In this document: one piece after another, positions 36,216-45,500 of the stretch
Layout of the letters: every line of letters starts with the position of its first letter
Position numbering within the stretch: the first letter of the stretch is position 1
NCBI RefSeq assembly: GCF_023073335.1
Contig: NZ_JADPJG010000035.1
Location: 739,020-803,019 of the forward strand
Source: Bradyrhizobium sp. 21
GTDB taxonomy: Bacteria; Pseudomonadota; Alphaproteobacteria; Rhizobiales; Xanthobacteraceae
Length of the DNA: 64,000 nt
Reading direction: 5' to 3'
The notes under the pieces: generated by a model
Told to the model about the DNA's origin: nothing
The model's database searches: none
The model's input: only the letters and a program-made list of their open reading frames with translations
Translations under genes and position numbers: made by a program

Positions 36216-38252
36216 TTAGGCCCGCGACACTTTAAGGTCACCGTACCCGCTCATCGCGTAGGTGAGGCAGGAGGCGCGCTGTGCGTCGGGTGACGAGAAC
36301 GCGCGATTGAGAGCGTCGTGGAGCGCCTGGGCCACGGTTTTCCCGCTCAGAAACTCGGCGTGGAAGCCCGCGCCCACATGTTGCGCGGTGACGTCATCGA
36401 GATTGCCCGAATAGCTGCCGATCAGGGTTCCGACGCCGGCCGTGCCGGCGGCCTCGATGAAGCCGCGCTGGCCGTGCACCACCGTCGCCGAATTCGCAGA
36501 CGGCTCGGACAAGTCCCGGATGACGCCAGGCGGTACCTCGCCTGAAGCTCCCGGCGGCAGAAAGATGGAATAATGAGTATTGAGAAACAGGACGGCCGGC
36601 GGGCGCATGCTTAGCAGAGATCGCATCTCGGTCGCACGAAGCTTGACTTGCCCGCTGAGCAACAGGAACGGCTCCAGATCATCGAACCAGGCATGGCCGG
36701 CGAAGTGGATGATGTCGAACGTCCCGGATGCCAGACCGCTTGCCACGGTGTCGAACGTCGCCTCCGGCCCCAACAGAGTGAGTGTCTCGAAACGCTTGTG
36801 ACCTTCGTAGATTTTGGCGATCGCCTTGATTTCCTGTTCCGCTGCTTCCAGCGGCAGGTCATCGTTCCTGTTGGGATCTCCGATCAGCAGCACGCGAACG
36901 TTTCCGCGCAGGTTCGGATAGCCGCGCGCTGCGTTCGAGACGCCCGCCATGCGCACGACAGGATTTCGCAGCAGCAAGAAATCGCCGCCGATGGTCGTCA
37001 ACTCCCAAGGCAACAGATCAATTTCGGCCGCGAGGCGCAGCGAGATCGTTTGGCCCTTCGGAACTTGCGACAGGGCCTCCGATATCGTGGACGGGAGCCG
37101 GCTCGCCAGTTCCTGGCCGAAGCGGCGGGCACCCTCCTCGTCCCGCAGAGCCTGACGCATCAAAGCTGTCAGGGCGGGGCGATCGAGCTCAGCACCGAGG
37201 CTCTGGAAAAACCCGCCGCTCCATTCCAGCGAGGCGTCTATCGCCGGCCCGCGAAGGCGGATCGACAACACGCAGGCCGCTTGCTCGGGCACCGCAGGTT
37301 CTGCTGGCTCCGGGACTGAGGGTTGCTTCAGCTTCTGCGGCGGCGGGGAAACGCCCAAGGCCGCGGGCTTCGGCCTGCCGCGGGACGCGGCTTCCGGGAG
37401 AGGCGCGGAGGCCAGCTCGGCCTCTTTCGTGCCAACTTCCGCAAGCAGCGACGAAAGAAATTCCTGCACCTGCTCGTGGTGTCCCTCGTCGTACGGAATG
37501 ACCCGGATTCGCGCGGTCCGCCAAAGCACCTCGCGCTCGACCTTGCCCAGACCCGTCATCAACGCGAAGCGCTCGGGAACATGACCCCTGAACACGGTCA
37601 GCTGACGATCCAGGAGCAACCGGAAATCCGGGTCGTTCAGCGAATACCCGACAAACAGAACGGCCTTGGTGAGAAGCAGTGCCGAGAAGACGGCGTTGAA
37701 GGACGGATTGGCGTGAATGATCTCCTGATAGTCGCGGGTCGTCAGCACCATGCTGTCCGGCCGGTCGATGTCCCCGTGTGCCTTGAGGACGAAGAAGCCG
37801 CCATTGAACAGGAGCGGGCCGAGAGCGTCGAGGTCGCGATGCGTCGGCGTCTTCGGCAGATCGCCGACGCTGGCGTAGGCTCTCTCGAGCAGCTTGTCGT
37901 AGTTCGTCGTCACGACGCTCGCGAATGGCAGCTGAGTGATGATCCGGTGAAGCTCCGGCACGGCGTTACCGGCATCCCGGAGATTCTCCGACAGGGCGTC
38001 ATTGTAGAGTCGTCCCAGCCGATCCTTGCAGTGGTCCGCGACCTCGAGCAGCTTGCCGCTGCCGATCAGGCGGCGCAGTTCCTCCTGGTTGGGATCGTCG
38101 GGATCCTCCTGGGCCAGCTGCTCAACAATATTCGTCAGGAGCTGTTTCCAGGTCGGCAGGCCGGCTGACGCCGACACTCCGGAGCCGCAAAACAGCACAC
38201 AGCGCTTTTCGCGCAGATACCTGACCAGCGAAGGGGGAGGGGATGGCGTCAT
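36216..38252 (-). CDS. SIR2-like NADase fused to a CHAT domain with the catalytic Cys replaced
   Basis: The 678-residue protein has an N-terminal SIR2-like domain: FCGSGVSASAGLP at about 21-33, VTTNYDKLLE at about 114-123, the catalytic His at 159 in LKAHGD, and the group motif 'VLFVGYSLNDPDFRLLLD'. A Pro/Ala-rich linker (about 280-325) leads to a C-terminal CHAT (caspase-like) domain. In CHAT the catalytic His is present (IIHFAGHAW, His520), but the usual LxACES/T box reads FLNTHYS, putting His at the Cys position (560). Protease activity is therefore unlikely. The start ATG at 38252 has CAGGGA upstream; a TTG at 38309 is the alternative. It lies downstream of the LCAT-CHAT gene in one operon (78 bases apart). 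It may be an NADase effector recruited or released by its active CHAT partner; that is inference. Confidence 0.85.
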   Translation of the reverse strand: MTPSPPPSLVRYLREKRCVLFCGSGVSASAGLPTWKQLLTNIVEQLAQEDPDDPNQEELRRLIGSGKLLEVADHCKDRLGRLYNDALSENLRDAGNAVPELHRIITQLPFASVVTTNYDKLLERAYASVGDLPKTPTHRDLDALGPLLFNGGFFVLKAHGDIDRPDSMVLTTRDYQEIIHANPSFNAVFSALLLTKAVLFVGYSLNDPDFRLLLDRQLTVFRGHVPERFALMTGLGKVEREVLWRTARIRVIPYDEGHHEQVQEFLSSLLAEVGTKEAELASAPLPEAASRGRPKPAALGVSPPPQKLKQPSVPEPAEPAVPEQAACVLSIRLRGPAIDASLEWSGGFFQSLGAELDRPALTALMRQALRDEEGARRFGQELASRLPSTISEALSQVPKGQTISLRLAAEIDLLPWELTTIGGDFLLLRNPVVRMAGVSNAARGYPNLRGNVRVLLIGDPNRNDDLPLEAAEQEIKAIAKIYEGHKRFETLTLLGPEATFDTVASGLASGTFDIIHFAGHAWFDDLEPFLLLSGQVKLRATEMRSLLSMRPPAVLFLNTHYSIFLPPGASGEVPPGVIRDLSEPSANSATVVHGQRGFIEAAGTAGVGTLIGSYSGNLDDVTAQHVGAGFHAEFLSGKTVAQALHDALNRAFSSPDAQRASCLTYAMSGYGDLKVSRA

Positions 38253-38330
38253 GTTCGATCCCTGGTCGAATGAGGCGACCGGTCGTCGACCGGGGCGCCG
38301 CGACGTCAATTCAGGTTTGGTCGGTGCAGA

Positions 38331-41300
38331 TCACACCGGATTGGTTTGCCGACCTGACCCGAGCGCCAGCTTGAACTCCGAGCGACCATACAGAACGTAG
38401 TTTGCCCAGTCGCCGAGTTTCTTGTCGCGCACCGCCTGGCGGCCCTTGATCAGGCTCGGGCCCAGCGGGTCGCCTCGCAGCAGCGCGGTGTAGAACGTTG
38501 TGGCAAAAGTTTCCGCGCCGGTGTCGCTGACCGGCCAGTAGGTGCCGAGATAGTTCGCGACGCCGCCCGCGAGGAACGACTCGGCAAGGCCAATCGTGCC
38601 GCGCGTGGGCTCGTCGATTTTCCGTTCGGAGCCGTCGGAGCGACGGGTGCGCGCCGACTCGCAGGCGTTGAAGAACACCAGCGAGGGAAGCTTCGAAAGC
38701 GAGGCGAGATCGGCTCCCGCGAGCACCTCCCTGCCTGCGCAGAGGATTCCGCTGCGGGCGCGGTTGTCGGGGTCGAAGAACGCGTGTCCGGCATAATGCA
38801 TGACGTCGTACTTGCCCAACTGGAATCGGCGCAACAGCTCGCGACGCGTGGCTTCCTTCGCGTGCAGGACGTCGAGGGTCACACCCGGCAGTCCGCTAAA
38901 CAGCTTGGTGATACGCTCCCCCTCTCGCTCGGCACCGTCCAGATCCTCGGTCGGATTGACGATGAGCAGGACGTTCAATCCTTGGGTCGTCGGACCCTCC
39001 TCGCGCCATTTGGCGACCGACAGAACGCCGCCGTCGTAGCGATGAGTTAGCCCTCCGCCCAGAGCCGGCGCCGCCTTGCCGATCTGTACCGTCTCCCACG
39101 GCACCCGCGACATCGCCGCGTCGTGGACCACGACCAGCGACCTCGACGTTACGCCGCTGGCCGCTCCGAGCTCGTCGCCGAGCAGATCGCGAATTTCTCG
39201 CGGCAGCACCATGTCGGCGAGCTTGGTGCCGAACGCGGACATCTCGTCGTCGCTGACGCCCTGCGCGGCGACTTTCTTGGCAAGCGCGTCGAGGTCGGAG
39301 TCCTTGATCGGCTGGCGGCCCTGCACGATGGCGGCCTTGCCGCCGGCGGTGAGGACGGAGGCCGCCACGTAGGCGCCCTGTTGTGTAATGTCCTCGCGCA
39401 CGAGCAGGTAAACGGCTTCAGGGACCGACGGCGCGGTCACGCTGCGGGTTGCGATGGGCGCGGGCAGCCGTTGCTCATGCAGGGTAATCTCGATGTCACC
39501 GAACAGATCTCCCCGCATCAGAGTGTAGAGCGTCTGGCGAAGCGCGTTGAAGCGTTCTGGATTGAGTTCGCACACGGTAAAGCCGCGCAGCCGTCCATCG
39601 GGCACCGTGTTCAGCGCACGAACGAATCCGCGCAGCAGCATTTCGAACGAGATACCGGCGTAGCTGCCCGAGGCTGCACCCAGCGGAACGATCGCGAAGT
39701 CGTTAAGCCGTGTCAGCAGCGCGGTGCGCATGATGCTTTCGCCCACCAGCTCCAGGGTTACGTCCGAATAGGACGCGATGGTGCCGAGTCCTGCCATCAT
39801 CACGGCGCCGGCGTTCAGGCGATGGCGGCCTGTCGGAAACGAGGTCACTTCTCCGACCTCGCCGGATACCATCCGGCGCGCAATCAGTTCGTGCAGCGCT
39901 CCATTGAGCTCGCGGTCAATCGCCGCCGTCGCCCCGTCGGGCGTAACATTGCGGAATACGCCGACCACGTAGGCGTCAGCCCGTACCTCGGTGATGCTTC
40001 CGCAAACGAGATCGATCTCGACGCGCTGTCGCCGCTGCCGCGTCACGACGAGATTGCTGACCAATGTCGGCTCCGACGTCGCGAGGACCTCACCCGGGGT
40101 TTCCGTCGTGCGCGGACTCGAGGCGGCGCCCACGGTCTCCTCGCGCGGCGCGGCGAATTCCGATACCAGACTGCGCTGGTCGCGGACGGAAAGCGGGTGG
40201 CTCGTCCGCAGCGCTTCCTTGCGCAGCCTCGCCGGTTTTCGCGCTCGCTTGGATGGGACGGTACGCTCAGGCGTCAGGTCGCTGTCGCTCACCGTACGCA
40301 TGGCAGCGCGACGGGGCGCGCTCGCGGACTTGTCCTTGAGCGGTGGCAGCACCGAGGTGCTGCCGGTCGTCAGGATTTCATCGACCGCCTTCGCGACCAG
40401 CTCGCTGTTCGGCATGCTGCCGTGCGAGGCATTGGTTACCCATGTCGGCCGGCCATCCACGCGTGCGAGATCCAGCGGCACGGTGCCGTCGCCGTCCATT
40501 GACAGATCGTACAGGAATTCGCTCTTGTCCTCGTTCAGCCGCGCGTCGACGACGGTCTCGTTGTCGAGACCGACGATGAGATAGAACTTGTCATTGGGCT
40601 CGGGCAGCGCCCGCTGCGCGGCGTCTGCGGCACGCAGCAGTCTTGCGTCCGGGCGCATGCCGCCTTTCGGCCAACTCTGCTGGTCGAACAGATTGCGCGG
40701 CCGCAGCGCACGCTTCGGAATCATTTCCAGAAGGCCCGGGAACGTCCCGAATATCTCCGCAAGGTCCGCCTGATCGTGGAAGACGTCGATCGTCGCGATC
40801 TTCTGCACGACGGAGTGGACGCCGCGAAACGCCTGCACGGGCGAGTACGAGCCGTAGTTTGGCGTGCCGAGCGTCACCACGCGGCCCAGTTGCTTCGGAT
40901 TCTTCTGCAGCGCCGCCCGAACCACGAGGCCGCCCATGCTGTGCGCCACGACATGGGTCTGCCGGCTCGAATCAGCGTCGATCAGCTTGGCTAACTCGCC
41001 GCCGAGGCCCTGGATTCCCAGGCGCCAGTCGAATGGCGCAAACTCCGCGTCATAGCCCCAGATGCGCATGCGCAACTTCAGCGCCAGATAGGCGAACAAG
41101 AGAACGCCCAGGGCCTTCACCTTGCCCGGACCGCTTGAATCCAGTCGCAGCTTGCTTAACCGGCCGGCCATGATGTCGAGCGGCCCAATCCAAAGCACGT
41201 CATCGATCAGCGGTCGCTCGTATCCGAGCTTCGATCCCATGATGCCCGGAACGATCAGGACCCGCTCGCCGCCGCGGACCGATCGCGCCGCCGCCTCCCG

Positions 41301-41528
41301 CGCCAGCCCGCGCAACTCGGCATATCCCGCCGTTCCGAACAGATCTTCCAGCAGTGCCCGGTTTTCGCCGGTCCTCAGCGCCTCTTCGACCGCCGCATCC
41401 GGAAGCTCGACCGCGGATTGCGGCAGCGCAGATTCTTTCCCGTTTGTGGCCGCTGCGCTGCGCTTGCGGGGAGTTGCTGTTTTGGCGGGTCTCGAGCGGG
41501 GTCGTCGGGTCGATATTCTCTTCGCCAT
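38331..41528 (-). CDS. LCAT-like alpha/beta hydrolase fused to a CHAT protease
   Basis: The 1065-residue protein has three parts. First is an alpha/beta hydrolase of the LCAT/lipase type at about 85-385: LIVPGIMGSKL, nucleophile Ser197 in VVAHSMGG, Asp347 in DGDGTVPL, and His369 in NASHGSM. Next, after a Lys/Arg-rich linker, about 500-640 resembles the N-terminal domain of leucyl aminopeptidase ('CGSITEVRADAYVVGVFRN', 'GAVMMAGLG'). Last is a CHAT protease domain at about 845-1055 with His915 (MHYAGHA) and Cys956 (FFNACESA), followed by GLAESFLAGGVANYLGTYWP. All catalytic residues are present. The ATG at 41528 has GGGAGAGGG just upstream and is preferred to 41543. There is no signal peptide, so it should be cytoplasmic. 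It leads the operon with the SIR2-CHAT gene. A defence or cell-suicide role is likely but unproven. Confidence 0.85.
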   Translation of the reverse strand: MAKRISTRRPRSRPAKTATPRKRSAAATNGKESALPQSAVELPDAAVEEALRTGENRALLEDLFGTAGYAELRGLAREAAARSVRGGERVLIVPGIMGSKLGYERPLIDDVLWIGPLDIMAGRLSKLRLDSSGPGKVKALGVLLFAYLALKLRMRIWGYDAEFAPFDWRLGIQGLGGELAKLIDADSSRQTHVVAHSMGGLVVRAALQKNPKQLGRVVTLGTPNYGSYSPVQAFRGVHSVVQKIATIDVFHDQADLAEIFGTFPGLLEMIPKRALRPRNLFDQQSWPKGGMRPDARLLRAADAAQRALPEPNDKFYLIVGLDNETVVDARLNEDKSEFLYDLSMDGDGTVPLDLARVDGRPTWVTNASHGSMPNSELVAKAVDEILTTGSTSVLPPLKDKSASAPRRAAMRTVSDSDLTPERTVPSKRARKPARLRKEALRTSHPLSVRDQRSLVSEFAAPREETVGAASSPRTTETPGEVLATSEPTLVSNLVVTRQRRQRVEIDLVCGSITEVRADAYVVGVFRNVTPDGATAAIDRELNGALHELIARRMVSGEVGEVTSFPTGRHRLNAGAVMMAGLGTIASYSDVTLELVGESIMRTALLTRLNDFAIVPLGAASGSYAGISFEMLLRGFVRALNTVPDGRLRGFTVCELNPERFNALRQTLYTLMRGDLFGDIEITLHEQRLPAPIATRSVTAPSVPEAVYLLVREDITQQGAYVAASVLTAGGKAAIVQGRQPIKDSDLDALAKKVAAQGVSDDEMSAFGTKLADMVLPREIRDLLGDELGAASGVTSRSLVVVHDAAMSRVPWETVQIGKAAPALGGGLTHRYDGGVLSVAKWREEGPTTQGLNVLLIVNPTEDLDGAEREGERITKLFSGLPGVTLDVLHAKEATRRELLRRFQLGKYDVMHYAGHAFFDPDNRARSGILCAGREVLAGADLASLSKLPSLVFFNACESARTRRSDGSERKIDEPTRGTIGLAESFLAGGVANYLGTYWPVSDTGAETFATTFYTALLRGDPLGPSLIKGRQAVRDKKLGDWANYVLYGRSEFKLALGSGRQTNPV

Positions 41529-41921
41529 CGATCCCTCTCCCATTGCGTCGACATTTCGGGCCTTGATGACGGCGATTGAACCTCACTTAGGCGACTATTG
41601 CAACTACAGGAAGTTTTTTCGATCACTGCACTTCTTGCAGCGGGCGGTCCGGCCGGCCATGCTGTCAACGACTTAGACGTCCGAATATCCGAGCGTCTGG
41701 TGGCTGAGCGACTTTGAGCAAGTGTGATCGGCGCTGACCCATGACCCGTCTACAAAATAAATCAGCAGGTCGTGGCGCTGGACTCGCGGACAGATTGCAA
41801 TGGCACGCCACCGCCATACGCTCTACCCGGGGCGTTCTTTTTGTAGGTGGTAGAACGGTTTCCTAAACGGTAGGTCGAGTGTTGGGGGATCCGTCGGCTA
41901 TCCCTTTTTTTGTAACCGTGA
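41529..41921. promoter_or_regulatory. Upstream region of the LCAT-CHAT/SIR2-CHAT operon
   Basis: This 393-base stretch holds no gene I can support. It should carry the operon promoter on the minus strand. It includes a more AT-rich patch at about 41570-41640 (for example AGGAAGTTTTTTCGATCACT). Beyond it is the right-hand 14-base repeat. No operator is obvious. Confidence 0.4.
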
Positions 41922-41935
41922 TCCGGGCGCGCCAT
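41922..41935. repeat. Putative attachment site (right), direct repeat of the tRNA-Arg 3' end
   Basis: TCCGGGCGCGCCAT is identical to 35837-35850. Upstream similarity fades (ACCGTGA here against ATCGT in the tRNA), as expected for a site recreated by integration into a tRNA end. It lies 4 bases before the end of a probable gene remnant. Confidence 0.45.
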
Positions 41936-41939
41936 CTGC

Positions 41940-42235
41940 CTACAAGATCACGCGAACATTTCCGTTCTCGATCTGCTTGCCGGTGATGGCGGCTTGACGG
42001 ACATCTCTTGCTGCCGATGGCCGGGATGGTGTGGTCGTCAGCCTCGACCACGTGCGGAAGTGCCGCACCTGTCACGGGCGTGCTCAAGGGCGGCCTTCGC
42101 GCGTTCCCGCAGGATATATCCAGCTCGACGATGCCGTCTTCGATCGAACGGCCGCTTGTCCTCTGCGTCGACCACTTGCTTCTGCAGCGGGGGCTGCGGT
42201 GACTCCGACGGCAGCTCAGCCTGCGCCAGCACCGG
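41940..42235 (-). pseudogene. Probable 3' remnant of an unrecognised gene (frameshifted)
   Basis: On the minus strand the coding-like reading passes through three frames: 'QVVDAEDKRPFDRRRHRRAG' and 'YILRERAKAALEHARD', then 'HVVEADDHTIPAIGSK', then 'DVRQAAITGKQIENGNVRVI' ending L and TAG at 41942-41940. Each piece looks protein-like, and the last has a natural end. I do not recognise the family. It could be a gene interrupted when the neighbouring island arrived, or older decay. Confidence 0.3.
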
Positions 42236-42269
42236 GGCCTTGCCATCTCCGATGCAGCCGGCGAAATGA

Positions 42270-42544
42270 CCGGCTTGGCTGCAGTGTTACTCGTGGTTCA
42301 AGTGTCACCTCTCCGTCTTGTTACCGGGCGTAGAGCGCGGACACGCCCAAACCAGCCAACGTTCAACCGAACGGTTGAGGCCGCCACCCATCATTTCTGA
42401 TTGGGTGCTGCTGCTTCGTCGCATCGCATTGCATGAGCAGCGATGGCGCCAAGGCTGATGATCAGCGCTGACCATTGAGCCGGTGGCTCGGGTGATCGGT
42501 CTGACAGAAGAATCCAGATCAATACGGCCCTTGGAGATCAAGCA
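42270..42544. promoter_or_regulatory. Upstream region of the S8 protease gene
   Basis: The 275 bases before the protease gene hold no gene I can support and should contain its promoter. A ribosome binding site GGAG lies at 42533-42536, eight bases before the ATG. No clear operator was seen. Confidence 0.4.
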
Positions 42545-45500
42545 ATGCCCTACAAGGTTTCGGTGCCCTTCCCTTTTTTCGATCTGGACTTTCAATTATC
42601 CGATCTGCAGTTTCCTGAACTCGCGTTCGGCCTCCGCGACATGTTCGGCCTCCGCGACATGGCGCCCCAACCGGCTCTCGATTTTTCTCCAATCAGTCTC
42701 AGTCAGCCGGTGGGCATCATCCTGCGGCCACCGCCGTTTTTCGCCCAGCCTCTTTGGCAGGGCGACTGGTACCTTCAGAACAACGGGCAGAGCGGCGGAA
42801 CCCCGGGCCAGGATCTGAATGTCGTGCCGGTGTGGCAGGACTATACTGGCAAGGGCGTCCATGTCGGGATCTTCGACACCGGCGTTCAAGGTAACCACCC
42901 CGACCTTCGGGCCAATATAGCCGGCATACCCGGGACGAATTTTTCCAGTTATTCACCGACCGTGGAGGAACTCGGGAACGCCGATAATGCCCATGGCACG
43001 CAAGTCGCCGGCATCATCGCCGCCGCAAATAATGGGGTGGGTGCGACCGGCATCGCCTATGACGCGAGCATTACCGGCATTCGGTTTGATACCAACGGCA
43101 CTCCTGATTACAGCACCCTCACCTATTTCAAGAACTTCGATGTTACGAGCAACAGCTGGACGGACAGGCACGCTTTCGGGCTGAACTACAACCACGCCCC
43201 GGAGGTCACAATCACAGGGGCGGTCTTCGCGGCCGTGACGACCGGGCGCGGCGGCCTTGGCACCATCATCGTTGCCGGCGCCGGCAACGATCGCGAGGGC
43301 GGGTCCGAATATGTCCGTGACGTGAACGAGACCGAGCACGGAGTCCAGCCGTTCCTTGCTACAGATGTCAATGCTGAGAATTTCAACAGCGACCCGCGGG
43401 TCATTACAGTGGGTGCCGTAGATCACAATGGCAACGTGCTCGATTACAGCACACCAGGCGCCGCTCTGCTGGTTTCGGCGTTCAGCGGTCTGGGCGGCAC
43501 CACCGACAATGACCAAAGAAATGGAACGAGCACCGCACCCGATGGGAAGCCGCACGTCATCGGAACCAGGGACGGCGTCCTTTCCACCGATCTGCTTGGC
43601 TGGAACGGCTACAACAACAATCCCTCGGGCGGCCTCGTTGATGGCGACTACGCGCTTTTTACGGGAACGTCTGCTGCCACCCCCGAGGTGGCGGGTGTCG
43701 CTGCGCTCATGCTGCAAGCCAATCCCGATCTCGGCTGGCGTGACGTGCGCGATATTCTCGCCTTGACCGCTCGCCATACGGGAAGCGCCATCAACGCAGC
43801 CCCGACGGGGTTCGAAAAATATATCTGGACCAATAATGGCGCCGACGAATGGAACGGCGGTGGACTTCACTTCTCGAACGATTACGGGTTTGGCACCGTG
43901 GATGCCAAGGCGGCGGTTCGCCTCGCCGAAACCTGGACCGAGCAATCCGTCTCTTCCAATCAGGCCCTTGCGGCGGGAGATTTTCATCAGCCGCTGCACA
44001 TCGCCGACGCCAGTTACGTGGTCAACGCCGGCGGCGTCGTCCACAGCGAGGAAGGAATTACGCGATTTTCCATCAATGTCGCCAGCGATATCAAGATCGA
44101 GGACCTGACGCTCACCCTCACCAGCAATCATGCGAATGTGAGCGATCTGACGATCGTGTTGACCTCGCCCGACGGGACGCGCAGCGTCATGCTGGATCAG
44201 GTCGACAACGCCGACTATCAAGCCGCCATCGTCCACGGCAACGCTAATCCCATCGCCTTCCCGGCCAGCGGATGGACCATGACCAGCAACCAGTTCGCGG
44301 GCGAACTGAGCGCTGGAACCTGGACCGTCTCCATCATTGACCACAACATCGGCTACACCGGCGACATCACCAATGCCCGGCTCAACATCTATGGCAGCGC
44401 CAATACGACCAACGACACCTACGTCTTCACCGACGAGTTCGGCACGCTCGGCAATGATTCCACCCACGGATTTGTTTTGTTTGACCGGGATGGCGGCATC
44501 GACACCATCAACGCGGCCGCGGTCTCCACCGCCTCGATCATCGACCTGGAGAATGGACATTATCGTATTGCGGGTCGCGAATACTCTGGCGGCTGGGGCA
44601 CGGCCGATGATTTCCACCTGCACCTGATCGAGAACGTCATCGGCGGCGACGGCGGCGACGCGCTGGGCGGCAACGAGGCCGACAACCATCTCCAGGGCAT
44701 GCGGGGCGACGACACGCTGCGCGGCTATGAAGGCAATGACACGCTGGATGGCGGTGCCGGCAACGACAATCTCGATGGTGGCGCCGGCGACGACACGTTG
44801 ACGGGTGGCGCCGGGGCCGACGTTCTCGTCGGTGGTGATGGATACGACACCGTAAGCTACTGGGACTCCTTGGGGGTGAACGTCAATCTGGCAACCGGCA
44901 TCGGCCTCGGGGGTGACGCCGAGGGCGACCACCTCAGCGGCATCGAACATGTTTACGGCAGCCGCTTGGACGACCAGCTGATCGCCGATTCCCTTGGTGA
45001 CACGCTGGACGGAAATGCCGGCAGCGACGTGCTGCTCGGCGGCGCCGGAAACGATACGCTCAATGGCGGCCGAGGCGACGACTCGCTGCGCGGCCGTGCA
45101 GGCAACGACACGCTGGATGGCGGTTTTGGCGACGACCATCTCGATGGCGGCACCGGCGATGACACGTTGATCGGCGGTGCGGGCGCTGACGTTCTCATCG
45201 GCGGTAATGGATACGACACCGCAAGCTACTCGCAATCCTTGGCGGTGAACGTCAATCTGGCAACCGGCATTGGCCTCGGGGGTGACGCCGAGGGCGACCA
45301 CCTCAGCGGCATCGAACATGTTTACGGCAGCCGCTTAGGTGACACGCTAACCGCCGATGCGCTTGGTGACACGTTGGACGGAAATGCCGGCAACGACGTG
45401 CTGACCGGCGGCGCCGGAAACGATACCCTCAATGGCGGCCGTGGCGACGATATCTTCATGGTCGGCCAAGGCGGCGCCGACCATATCGATGGCGGCCTGG

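Larger units (their letters stand above)
35837..41935. mobile_element. Putative small genomic island carrying the SIR2-CHAT and LCAT-CHAT genes
   Basis: The 6.1 kb segment is bounded by a 14-base exact direct repeat, one copy being the 3' end of tRNA-Arg. Inside are only the two-gene operon at 36216-41528 and 366 bases next to the tRNA. No integrase, transposase or mobilisation gene is intact inside, so it is either a decayed element or one moved by a helper. The boundary call rests on the repeat alone. Confidence 0.4.

Noticed and set aside
38253..38309. Longer N-terminus for the SIR2-CHAT protein (TTG at 38309)
   Set aside because: The ATG at 38252 has a better ribosome binding site, and the extra 19 residues are not SIR2-like; the longer form cannot be fully excluded.
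42953..45319. 788-codon open frame antisense to the S8 protease gene
   Set aside because: It mirrors the GC-rich, repeated calcium-binding codons of the protease. Its sequence is low-complexity Val/Ala/Asp without domain motifs and it lacks a binding site.
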